A DNA stretch of 64,000 bases, from NCBI GenBank assembly GCA_944472155.2, contig OX235273.1, forward strand, positions 101,764,582 through 101,828,581, written 5' to 3'. Both the position numbers and the translations under genes were made by a program. Under the pieces are notes generated by a model. The model was not told the DNA's origin and did not search any database. It was given only the letters and a program-made list of their open reading frames with translations. Shown piece by piece: positions 43,490 to 53,310 of the stretch; position 1 is the first letter of the stretch, and each line of letters starts with the position of its first letter. This stretch comes from Trichobilharzia szidati. Its lineage: Eukaryota; Platyhelminthes; Trematoda; Strigeidida; Schistosomatidae.

Positions 43490-44290
43490 ATTCAATCATT
43501 TTGTTCTGAGTGGAACATAGGATTTGCAGCGGCACATCTCCATTTCAGTTGATTCTCTGCTTCCTTTTTCAGCTGACTGCATAACTATTCAGAAGCTTCT
43601 ATTTCCTATTCATAGTTGGACCAATTCCTAACTCGTCACCTTACAGTCGAGTCTTACTCCAAAGTCTGGTGTATGATGTCATCCAGTGGTTTCCTTCATA
43701 TATGCCTAATCTATCTCCACATCCTTCTGAATATTTGTAGGACACTAGGTATTTGTTTGGTTCGCTGCACAACCGGAGTTCCTTATCCTTTCTGTCTAGC
43801 CATCTGGCCTTCACTATTCAGTAAAGGCATCTGTTGACATAAGTCTAGTAATAGCTTGTCGAAAGTGATTTTGTTGACGTGTGTGCCAAGTGTCTGAACC
43901 ATATAGAAGCACCGCCTTGGCTTGAGTTTTAAAGATTTGGATCTGATTTCTAAGGCCAAGTGGAGTAGATTTCCACAAGGATTTCACAGTGTTCACGATT
44001 TGCTTGGTATTTCTGTTCCTGATTGGCCTTTAATATATTCAGTATTAATGCCTTTAGTTGAAACGATGCTGCGGAGATGAGTGGATGAAACAACTCCCTT
44101 CAAATTTCACCCATTGATGTTTGTTGGTGTTTGTTATTGACTGAGTAACTATATCACCCCTATCTTCTCTATGTTCACCTGAAGTCTTATCTCCACCATA
44201 TATTTTGCCAACTTTTGATCTTTGCTTGTATACCTTCAGCTCTCTGTCGCTTCAGCGAACAGCCGTCTCCTCAGTTCCCTCCCAAAAGCA
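43490..44290 (-). mobile_element. RTE-clade LINE fragment (old copy)
   Basis: The plus strand runs GTTCTGAGTGGAACATAGGA, ATTTCAGTTGATTCTCTGC, GGTGTATGATGTCATCCAGTG, GAACCATATAGAAGCACCGC, and CTATGTTCACCTGAAGTCTT. These are the same landmarks, in the same order, as the plus strand of 20.9-21.7 kb. On the minus strand, NTVKSLWKSTPLGLRNQIQI then AVLLYGSDTW (43996-43814) is a well-conserved stretch of the post-RT region. Elsewhere frames are broken. Confidence 0.75.
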
Positions 44291-44294
44291 CTAA

Positions 44295-45262
44295 AACTTA
44301 TTTCGATAAGTTTTATAATCTACCTCGCGTAGACCCACGAACACAAAATATGAATGGGTAAAAACCTTGATTTTTAAAGTAACAGTAATACACTTACTTC
44401 CTGAAAATGAATCAGTGAGACATTAATGAAAAACGAGGTTCAACAATTTTGTTGTCTACACACATACAATCACAAGGTTTTGTACTTTTTTTCTAAAGAT
44501 GAGATATCTACACATGATATTTAGTTGCAGACATTAGTAAAGAACAAGTTTGGCGAAGGGGTTATAATCTCAAACGTGATACAAGAAAGCATAAATGCCA
44601 TGAAATGTGGAAATTATCTACAAGGGGACATGGAATTTTAAAAAATAAACAGTTAGCAGGTTTAAAATCAAGTTTCGTTTGGAAATAAGCTTCAATAGGA
44701 AATTAAAGTTCAAAGTAAGACTGAATGGTACAAGGGAAATTAGGTTTCAGTATGGGTGTAACGAAAATGCTAGCAATTAATCACCTCTGTGTACAGGAAA
44801 AGTTTGTACAGTCTCATAATAAACCGTGATTGTATAAATCATAGAAAGAAAATAACAAAGGCCACCGGAACGATATTAACTCGCACAATGACAATTCACA
44901 TTTCGAACAGTCACTTTATGCATTTTAAACCCTTGTTCCCAGAATTATTATTAGATCGTCCGGTGTTTTACACTGCTCTCTGGATAGCATTTATCTTCCG
45001 GCATCATTGTTTTTTCTCCTATATGACATTTAAATTTATAATCTCCACCTAATTTGATTATTTTTCTAATGTGTCGCTCTAAATATTACCTATAGATATT
45101 ATTTAGTCGGAGGGAATGCTGAACTTTTGGTGTACAAAGTAAAGAATGGAGTATCTAATAGGTCACGTCAATCGATCAGTAGTATATTGCACTATAAATA
45201 TATGCTGTCTCTGTCTCGATTACCATTTATGGCCCGTTTAAATTACTGGGCTATCCGAGTTT
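44295..45262. other. No recognised feature
   Basis: An 87-codon plus frame at 44789-45052 has no motif. The rest is AT-rich. Confidence 0.3.
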
Positions 45263-45267
45263 ACATC

Positions 45268-45575
45268 TGTGGTGAGAGCAAGCTGCTAGCCGATTGGTAG
45301 ACATTGATCTACGCTGATTGGTAGAAATTAATCTAGGCTGATTCAACAACCGATCACAGCTGATCTAGACGTGGACAAATATGATTCGCAACAGTCGCAT
45401 TTCGAGAAATATCGAAAACTAGAAAGCAGAAGACTGCGTTTGTTTGCAAACAACCAATCAGAAACGCTTCTTCTGCGGGCACAAGCCTATTAATGTACGT
45501 AAAATACATATAAATACCTGTTGGTTTTCGTAATAAAACTGATCTGTTGCCTGGCCCTTGTCTTCTGTTGTTACA
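45268..45575 (+). mobile_element. Solo LTR, second copy
   Basis: It starts TGTGGTGAGAGCAAGCTGCT and ends GTCTTCTGTTGTTACA. Near 45288-45350 it contains about 2.5 tandem units of a 23-base GCTGATTGGTAGAAATTAAT-type repeat not seen in the other two copies. Flanks CATC (45264-45267) and CACC (45576-45579) differ at one base, so the target duplication is imperfect. It lies 2.7 kb from and in the same orientation as the copy at 42261, but the intervening DNA is unrelated SINE and LINE sequence. Confidence 0.7.
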
Positions 45576-45646
45576 CACCTATCAAAATGCTTAAACTCCT
45601 CTGCATTTGAACGAAATATTCCCATAGTGCGTCATAAGAAAATGGG

Positions 45647-46658
45647 GTAAACAGTGGAGAAAATTTTCTTTTCGACGATTCATTTTCATGAGCTGTACAA
45701 TCGTAATTATAATTAACAAAGAAATCATTAGACCAGTCAGATGATGGTAAAATTTCTCCTCGAAAAGTGTATTACATAATGTAAGGTGCAAGAAAAGATG
45801 ACTAATTGTTAGAAAAGAGGCAGAAGTTTGCATGATGCAATACGTGTGAGATAATGACTAATCAATAAGCTCGTGTAGAACGGACAGGAACTAGTGAAAA
45901 GGCGATAAAGTGTTTTTACATGAAATCTGTACGAAAAAGCAATGTTATTAATAAACAGTAATAGAGTGATAATAAAATATGAATGATGGGAATAATAATG
46001 ATAATAAAATAAAATTAGTAATAACGGTGATAATAGTGAACTTACATAATAAAAAGAAGAAGCAAAATTATAGTAAGAACTTTACTCTGGCCACGGTAGG
46101 GCGAGTAAATGTATGTATCGCTTTTGAATGCAGTTTCAGATCCCAAATAGCTAATGCTTCAGCTATGTACAGATGGCGTATGCGAAGTCCCTTTGTACGA
46201 TATTGGAGGACTCTGTGTAGCACTGTGAAGCATTCATGTGGGGGCGCTCGATGTCCGGAGATGACACGGTATTCGAGGATAGAGCTGCTGCTATTCTTCT
46301 TTTCTCATCTGGCTAACAAAGTTGGACAGTGTTGCAGAATACTTTTGTGGACTTGACGTTGCGTACAGCCGATATACTTTGCTCCACACGGGCAAATAAA
46401 TTGTCAAAGACACACTGAAGTGGCCAAAAGCGTTATCTTACTCTTAACGTTAGACTGGATTAACTGTCTGCTGGAGAATGTGATACGTAAGGTGGCTGTT
46501 GGAAATGTCTTCTTCAGACATTTAGAAATGTAATACATTTTTCGTGGACAAATTTTGCCAGTATCTGATTGCTCTAAAGATTTCTTCGTTAAATATAATC
46601 ACGATTGTACAGCTCATGAAAATGAATCGTAGTAAAGAAAATTTTCTTTGCTGTTTAC
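45647..46658 (-). mobile_element. Penelope-like foldback: GIY-YIG between inverted arms
   Basis: The left arm (45647-45776) and right arm (46529-46658) are inverted copies. They share GTAAACAG..AAAATTTTCTT, GATTCATTTTCATGAGCTGT and the AAGAAATC..TTAGA segment, ending at GTATTACA. Identity is about 80-85% by eye. Between them, the minus strand (46530 to about 46080) encodes ISKCLKKTFPTATLRITFSS, FICPCGAKYIGCTQR with the GIY-YIG start, and YRTKGLRIRHLYIAEALAI. Only two in-frame stops interrupt it. The reverse transcriptase is absent. Penelope elements are known for terminal repeats in direct or inverted order. Confidence 0.7.
46080..46530 (-). pseudogene. Penelope GIY-YIG endonuclease domain, two stops
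   Basis: A single reading frame spans the whole domain. The cysteine pair C-P-C before GAKYIG, the YIG triad, the following arginine and the C-terminal YIAEAL word are all present. Stops occur just before the QFICPCG word and after LLAR. The plus-strand 125-codon frame at 45979-46356 is an antisense shadow. In an active element this domain nicks the target DNA for reverse transcription. Confidence 0.65.
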
Positions 46659-46664
46659 GCCTTT

Positions 46665-47075
46665 TTCCTCTGCAATTCTTTTTTTGAATCTTGCAGTTAT
46701 ATCAAATGGGCAATACATGAACTGAAGAGCAAATTTATTTAAATTCCCACTATTCGCTCTGCAATTCTTGAATTGAAGGATCTGAAGCAAAAATCTACAG
46801 AATTGGTTTTATCTTCATATGCAACAACACTAGGACAAATGATGTACTTGAGATTATTGCTTTACATATAAATTCTGTATGAAGAGGGCATAGTTTGGAA
46901 CTAATAACGCTAAAAATTCTCTGTAATATATGTCCACATATTGTCTGTAATAAAGCTTTACTATTATTGTTATTATTATTATTGTCGTGGAGGTCTAATA
47001 TTGTGACAGTGAACTTTCACCTCAAAATTCGTGGATTTTAAGTAGCAAATTTGATCCAATATATTTGCAGTTCGC
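46665..47075. other. No recognised feature
   Basis: Simple TTATTA-type sequence near 46966-46985, otherwise nothing. Confidence 0.3.
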
Positions 47076-47079
47076 CCAG

Positions 47080-47340
47080 GGGGCTAATCGAAAGTCAGGT
47101 GTTTTGAATTGATCTGGGTCTCTGAGCTAAGTCAAACCAGGTGAACTATTGACAAGCTGGGCTCCAAAGGAGCAAAATGGTCGTCCGGTGTATGGATGAC
47201 TTCAATCTGGCTATCCAACACTACTGGTTGATGTGAACGCTATCAGTCAATCAGTAGTATATAGAATTATGCATTCACGCTTTCTTCCTCATTGCCATTT
47301 TGATATCAAACAAATGACACATTATTTAGTGCCACTTAAT
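47080..47340 (+). repeat. Dispersed repeat, copy near 47 kb
   Basis: It contains ACTACTGGTTGATGTGAACG then AGTCAATCAGTAGTAT, matching 48590-48790 and 4390-4560 in order. Unidentified family. Confidence 0.4.
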
Positions 47341-47359
47341 GACCTTTTCTGTAATATTA

Positions 47360-47412
47360 TGACTGTACAGCTTGAAAATGAAGTCGTTGAAAAGAAATTT
47401 CTTCGCTGAACA
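47360..47412 (-). repeat. Penelope terminal-arm block, isolated
   Basis: The reverse strand reads GTTCAGCGAAGAAATTTCTT then ACGACTTCATTTTCAAGCTG and TACAGTC. The same block precedes the arms at 53255-53308 and is partly present at 45664-45704 and 57440-57505. Confidence 0.45.
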
Positions 47413-47667
47413 AAAAATGACACATTATTGATCTGAATAATTTTGAATTTTGATGGTAATTACGGTGAAATTTCCTCTCAAATTGTGAGTAAATTGTAAA
47501 CAAAACCAACCTGAAAATGTATTTTTAGCAAGCACCTCGATTCCTTTAACTTCATATAGGTATATATGTACATGTATGGAGAAAGGTAGTTTTGGAAATC
47601 AAATATTGCTGTGTAAACAGAACACAGTTTGCCTAACAATTTCTAAAATGTTAACAACCCCCTAGAT

Positions 47668-47688
47668 GGATAGACAGATAGATAGATA
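47668..47688. repeat. GATA-type microsatellite
   Basis: Short GATAGACAGATAGATAGATA run. Confidence 0.7.
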
Positions 47689-47699
47689 ACATATTCAAA

Positions 47700-48020
47700 T
47701 TTCTCACATATTAAGGGACTACTGTATATTCGTAAATCATATCACACACTATTTAGAAGTCTAAGATTTCAAGCATGAAAACCATCAGGGTATTTTGTTG
47801 ATTGAATCATGCAGACATATATCTCAGGGTTTTTCTATGTTTTCAGATGTTAATTGTATGAAGTTCATTATTTCCTTGTACTGTGGTAACTTTCCCTTAA
47901 TATTCGTCATTATTCTTAGGGAATAATAAAACATTTATATGTAGTGCATCAGACGGATAGAAGGTGGAATTCTACAAAGCAGAACTCAGCATTCATGTGT
48001 TTTTGAAACAATGTGTTAGT
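47700..48020. other. No recognised feature
   Basis: AT-rich; nothing nameable. Confidence 0.3.
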
Positions 48021-48024
48021 TGGG

Positions 48025-48220
48025 CCTGAATCTAAATGAGAACACCATCACTCACTGTGTAGGATGTTAAAACATCCGGTTAACGATTGCAAAATAAGAA
48101 GGAATGCACATCCTTGATTTTTCACTACCAATCACCACTAACCAAATAGTATCATGTTAAACTCAAGTCATCGGCATCCAGAAGTTCGTCATAGGAACTG
48201 ACTCGTCAACAGAGAAGATT
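48025..48220 (+). mobile_element. Sm-alpha-like SINE, highly decayed
   Basis: Plus strand: GAGAACACCATCACTCACTG, a damaged AAAATAAGAAGGAATGCACA ribozyme region, then ATCCTTGATTTTTCACTACC. The 3' block ACTCAAGTCATCGGCATCCA and AACTGACTCGTCAACAGAG follows. It matches the right half of the 34.2-34.5 kb element. No ribozyme is left. Confidence 0.55.
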
Positions 48221-48589
48221 TTTACAAGCTATAAAGAGTGACAAATTATATTAAAGCAACATGAAATACATCTGTGATAGTTAAAGCGTCAATCGCTAAT
48301 GACATCTGGTAACATATGAAATCACAGAGGAAAAAATGGATATACTTCGAAACTTGGTTAATTAGTCTTGCTTAATCTAAACACATAATTTTCAGAAATA
48401 GTTATCATTAAAAATGTAAGCATGTGAAAACAGGAAGAGATTCAGAATATCTGTGAATTGCATGGTGCCATTTACTACTGAATTACTCACATGAGTAGTT
48501 CGATACCATTTATATCAACCAGTAGTGCTTTCCTGTCAACCAAATCGAAGTTATCTAAACAACGGAAGGCCATTTCGCTCACCTGAAAC

Positions 48590-48790
48590 TGAGTTTAGGT
48601 TGTTTGGACTTATTTAGCTTTGTGAGCTGAATTAAACCACCGACGAGATCTACCTAAAATAGGTAGAGCTGGTTGATGTGAGTGGTGTCCAACTAGTCAC
48701 TAGTATGCAGCATCATACAATTATATTCGCTTCCTTGATCATCATTTGAGGTATCTAGTAGGTGACATTCTGTGATCTGAACCTCGAACC
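48590..48790 (+). repeat. Dispersed repeat, copy near 48.6 kb
   Basis: GAGCTGAATTAAACCACC, GAGCTGGTTGATGTGAGTGG and AACTAGTCACTAGTATGCAG match 47080-47340 in the same orientation, about 1.5 kb apart. Confidence 0.4.
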
Positions 48791-48794
48791 GTGT

Positions 48795-49550
48795 GTAAAT
48801 TGCAAATCGCAGACTAATTTGTAAATTGCAAATTTAATTCAATGTATAAAATGATTTTCTTTACACTTAAAGTGTTATCCTATTAACCACAGTGATATCA
48901 AACATCTGTGTTAAGTAATTATTTTTAGTCTTAGCTGTAAATTCTGAAGACAGTCCACCGAAAACACGTATTTGCTTAAACTGTATTCTTTAATTGTAAG
49001 AAGCGGCAGTTGTTGCACAACTTATGAACTTTAATTCATAAGAATAGGATGGGCAAAACTTTTCTCCAAAACATACAATTGCTATTTACTGAAGTGAATA
49101 CCGAAGCCTTTCAATGTAGGTAAACTAAAATCAGGTGGAATACTAATAAAGGCTTAGTTAACTTCAATCTTCTCCTCATATTTGACAAACTATTACAGAA
49201 CAGAGCTACAAATAAACTTTTCTGATTGAAAATACAAGATTCTATTCAGAAATTCAGCTATGGACATGTCTATTTGTACGCCTAGTTCAACTTTATCAGT
49301 TAATGTGTTTTAAGTGTTAGACATAAATGAATAGCGTAACAGAGGGTAATTTACTTTTCTGTCGTAATAATTCATGACTTAAAAACTACAGCACACTTTA
49401 TGAGCAGTACACACAGTGTTCACTGGAATCACCAGTGATATATCCACTTCTTCATGTCCATCTCTGGTGAGGTTAAAAGTCAAAAACTACACATTACAAT
49501 GTTTAAAATCCTAGAAAACGACTATGGACTTGATCCATCTTCTCTTTTTC
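48795..49550. other. No recognised feature
   Basis: Nothing nameable by eye. Confidence 0.3.
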
Positions 49551-49554
49551 TTCC

Positions 49555-49720
49555 ATCCAGGTCGAAAAAGTTCAGGAAACATAATAGGAGAGTATGAAAG
49601 CCAAGGAGGAACTACATTATTGAGAAGTACTGGTCCTCCCTCCAAATCATAAACTCTTGGAACTGACTCCCAAAAGAAGAGGTGACAGAAGGGTTCAGAT
49701 AATGAATAAATGTCATGCAC
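49555..49720 (+). mobile_element. LINE C-terminal fragment (Jockey/CR1 group)
   Basis: The plus-strand frame reads SKKFRKHNRRV, a stop, then KPRRNYIIEKYWSSLQIINS and WN, a stop, LPKEEVTEG. FxxRIxNxWNxLPxExV is the usual last conserved word of CR1/Jockey-type LINE proteins. The fragment is short and has two stops. It may not be the same family as the other CR1-like copies here. Confidence 0.45.
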
Positions 49721-49724
49721 CCAA

Positions 49725-50060
49725 TTCCCAATTGTTTAAAATTAATAAACATGAAGTTGGTTTGGACATTTTTTATGATAATACCCTTCACTTATACTGT
49801 ACACCTGCGATGATCAAACAGCATAGTTTCTTGGTGGTAAACAAATTTTGTTAGTCGCTTTTGAGTTTTCGTCTTTATGCTAGAAGGCTCACCATAGTGT
49901 TCCAGCTAAAAGAAAAACTGCGATAGGAAATTAGTCCCTTCAAATGTGCTAATACACTTTGCCGAAGAATATCAATAATCCAAGGTAGGTTGCTTCTTTC
50001 TGAAAGCTTTCAACCCTCTAACATGAATTCAAACTACAGATTTTGATAACACTAAGTACT
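49725..50060. other. No recognised feature
   Basis: Nothing nameable. Confidence 0.3.
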
Positions 50061-50067
50061 ACGCCAC

Positions 50068-50421
50068 ATGGCATCAGTGATCAATCCATATATATCTTAC
50101 AGTCCTAGAGTAGGTCATTCGTTTCCAGTACGGCTCAACCGTAAACTGTACACCCGAGGAGCTGATAGGAAGGGGTTCAAGTCTCTAGAAGATATTATAT
50201 CCTTCATGGTCTGGTTAAGCAGTGCTAATAAAAAACCAAACACAGATCCTGGAATTCTTAACGGCTGCCTACAACTAACCATCCACCCATTACCAATGAC
50301 ACATTTGTTTAAAAATAAGTTAATGTGTTCTAGATTTACTGAACCTAGTTATTCTTCGCCTAATTGGTGCTGCAGTTTTACTGAAGTAGGAGGGAAGATG
50401 AATTCTAGTTCAGATTTATGA
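50068..50421 (+). CDS. Hypothetical 117-codon frame, possible exon
   Basis: I do not recognise this protein. The frame is open for 117 codons and has balanced composition, with HSFPVRLNRKLYTRG near the start and IHPLPMTHLF and NWCCSF later. A splice-acceptor-like pyrimidine/AG (ATATATCTTACAG) ends at about 50100. From there the frame runs 107 codons to the TGA at 50419-50421, as a terminal exon could. No signal peptide, membrane segment or domain is evident. It could equally be chance or a decayed repeat. Confidence 0.2.
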   Translation: MASVINPYISYSPRVGHSFPVRLNRKLYTRGADRKGFKSLEDIISFMVWLSSANKKPNTDPGILNGCLQLTIHPLPMTHLFKNKLMCSRFTEPSYSSPNWCCSFTEVGGKMNSSSDL

Positions 50422-50424
50422 GTG

Positions 50425-52285
50425 ATGATATATATATATGTACCTCTCTAATGATGAAATTTTCTTGATGGTGCCTCATTTCCTAAACACTCTTTTAATC
50501 AATTTCTAAATCATTCAAAGCACACAGTATAAAGAAGGAGATTCGTTTCACCGATGAACTACTTTTTACTAGTTAACCTCCATTTCACATTCTCTAAAAA
50601 ATTTCACATTTATTCATTAATTTAAATACTTTTCTTAAGTGTGAAGTGTACTATCTTCACAATTTCTTTTTTGATCACCACTAATTTGTACACAGTTTAG
50701 CCTCATATCTTATTTACTTAAACAAAACTTTCTGACAGATGGTTTAACTCGAATACGGGGATTTAAATTATTATTTATTGTCAGCTGTTATCAGTTGTTT
50801 CACTCTTTTTTTCAACATAAAAACCGACACTGTGTACAAGGGAACAACTGATTCATGGTCCAAATAAGTTGAGCGAATAAGAGACTTTTTTCCCTGCTTC
50901 GTCTGTCTGTATGAAGCTGAATTCTAAAAAGGACACAAGCTAGAAAAACAAAAATTTTGAAGAATTTCACCATATTAAACCAAACATTGTGACTTATAGA
51001 TTCAGTCTCGCAGTGAAATATCTTCTTTGCATATGTATATACACTTGATACTCACCAGGGAGTTTAAAATCAGGTGTATTATTTAATTTGACAGGAAGCG
51101 GGTAGAGACAGAAGTCACATTCTGTTGCATACTTAACGTATATGCTTCCCTTAAATTTACTGCGTACTTACATATTGTTTAAATTACTTCATATGTATCG
51201 CATCTCTGTGTAAAAAGAAGTCATTGTAACTTCCAGGATTACGTAAAATTTTATCTGAAGAAAAAACCGAAGGATAGTCTGCAGCATCAAAATCTGAAAC
51301 GTCAGATAATATATCACAGCTGTCAGGGATTTAATGGCAAGGAAAAGATCAGATTAAAGGTTAAAACTGAAAACTTTGCAGGTCGTCTAAATAAAAATAT
51401 TAAAAATCAGTCTAATTTTTGGTTCTGGTGCTTACGTAATGTTATAGACGGTGGTAATCTACGTGAGTGACTAACCATCACTTTGAACTTCAAATTGACT
51501 GAAATCCTTAAAGCTAGGTCTCCTGTGAGTCACTTGGCTTGCTGGCCACGTTGCAAACTTGACCAGTAGAATTAAGTTAACGTTAAAATCAAGGATTAGA
51601 AACATGACACTGACTACTCCTAAGTTATCAGTAAAAATGTCTGCTACAGTTCTACATTGAGGTCAGTTGTTATACCGAATAGTTCATGGATAATATCAGT
51701 GACTGCAGGATTGGATGATGCTGGCTTGAATCCTAGAGATGATATCGCTTTCTTAAAGGTTGGTGGATTCGCCATTCTGAATAGCGCCAATAAATAGGTG
51801 CTATTAGGTGCAGGGCTTCCTGTCAGTTTTCATCCAAGTATCCAAGATTAAATCATATTGAAAAGGAAGTCAGGTAAACAATTTTCAACTGGTGTATTTT
51901 TCTTTTTTCTGCTTTTATGGTCTTCTCTCAGTTAGGTTGCTTAATTGAGAAATTTTTGGAGTTTCTCTAAACAACAACAACAAGAAACATCCATAATGAA
52001 AAAACATCTTCCTCAGCTACAAATCCTCTGAATCATTTCATGATCTTAGTTTGTATTCAGTATAAAATAGTTTTCATTAACTTGTGTTAACTTCACCGAT
52101 TATGTGATATATGGTGAATAGAGTTGTTATTTTGTCTCCTATTTTTCTCATCCAATCCAGGTGTTTGAAATTTTGTTGATCAGTTACTGGTATAGCTCAA
52201 AGAAGCAGTAACAAAAGCTTTCAATTTTAGGCTTTTTATTTTGACTTGAAATGGTGTCGTTTCTTTTTATGGTGTGAAGTGGTCA
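50425..52285. other. No recognised feature
   Basis: AT-rich, with a weak ribozyme-SINE-like segment near 51680-51850. Nothing else. Confidence 0.3.
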
Positions 52286-52289
52286 GCGA

Positions 52290-52405
52290 AACGCCTAAAC
52301 TTCATTCTGCCGGCTGGTTGAGGCTCGGAGGTTCGTCTGAGGATGGCAATCGCACCGAGACCACGTGCATGGTTAGCGAGCATTTTACCACCAAAAGAAT
52401 TATTT
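52290..52405 (-). mobile_element. tRNA-derived SINE family 3, degraded head
   Basis: The plus strand GAGACCACGTGCATGGTTAG then CGAGCATTTTACCACC matches the head of the 36.1 kb copy (CGGACCATGTGCATGGTCGG then CGAGAGTCCTAACCAC). The B box is degraded. Confidence 0.5.
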
Positions 52406-52409
52406 ATTC

Positions 52410-52880
52410 ACATTTCTGAAAAGCCCATACTCGCTCACGCAGTTACTCTATTCTATCATGTAAACCGAATGAAAAGTTTTCTGTTAACCTTAATGTGGTT
52501 TCCAGTCATAAATTGTATTCTATGTTGGGTAAATCAATTTGAAATTGCTTAAAGATGCGACTGGATGAGATCATCTTGAATTGACAGACCACTACTGACG
52601 TAATGGGCGATAGTTTTAGGTGAAGTGAAAATTCAGATCACAGGAGGATTCAAACCAGATGTCTTTGAATTACCAGTTCAACACTATCCAAGATAATTTT
52701 ACTAGCATTTGACATCCAGTTGCTGTTTTTCTAACAGATTAGGATTGGAATTAACAAACAAACCACCAGATTGACGGGTGATGAGGTATAAATATCCATT
52801 TACATGTCATGGATTTACGTGGCAACTTAGTATAACCCATGATGACGAAATAATTTTCATTCCTTTGTTAAATAAGAGTA
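52410..52880. other. No recognised feature
   Basis: A possible B-box remnant near 52645, otherwise nothing. Confidence 0.3.
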
Positions 52881-52883
52881 TTT

Positions 52884-53203
52884 TGTAACGACGAAAGACA
52901 AGGGCCAGGCAACAGATCCTTTACTGAGAATATTAAGAGATTTTTGTGTACATTATTGTCAGCGGAGAAGCAACGTCTTCTGATTGGTTGTTTTCTTGCT
53001 GAAGGTTACTATGTACTGGTTGTGACCGTTTCTCAGAAAGTTAAGGCATATATCTGAGAATCGTGTGTTAAGTCTGCTGTGACTGGTTGGTAAGTTCCTC
53101 AGGGTTAAGCTTTGTTATCATTTTTCTCATGACCTCAATTCGGGACTCGACATTGACGTGAATTGCTGTCTACAATTTTGGCTTGCAGCCATCTCTCACC
53201 ACA
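52884..53203 (-). mobile_element. Solo LTR, third copy (reverse)
   Basis: The plus strand runs from TGTAACGACGAAAGACAAGG to the end CATCTCTCACCACA, the reverse of TGTGGTGAGAG...GTTACA. It aligns throughout with the copy at 42261-42538, including the segment CCAATCAGAAGACGTTGCTT on the minus strand. It is longer because of internal insertions. No matching target duplication was found (ATTT against GTTG), so it is older or rearranged. Confidence 0.75.
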
Positions 53204-53254
53204 GTTGTTAGACTTATTTATCTAGCTACAGATGATTCTTATAGTAAATCAAAA

Positions 53255-53308
53255 CAAGCGATTCAGCGAAGAGACTCTTTTCAATGAATTTATTATGAAG
53301 CTGTACAA
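53255..53308 (+). repeat. Penelope terminal-arm block
   Basis: TTCAGCGAAGAGACTCTTTT, then AATGAATTTATTATGAAGCT, GTACAATC. It directly precedes the TA run and left arm of the foldback at 53.3-54.7 kb. Confidence 0.45.
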
Positions 53309-53310
53309 TC

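Noticed and set aside
42261..45575. One intact LTR retrotransposon bounded by the two same-strand LTRs
   Set aside because: The DNA between them is SINE and reversed RTE sequence with no gag-pol, and the first LTR has its own CCAG duplication.
45979..46356. 125-codon plus-strand frame
   Set aside because: It is antisense to a Penelope GIY-YIG domain that reads in one frame on the minus strand.
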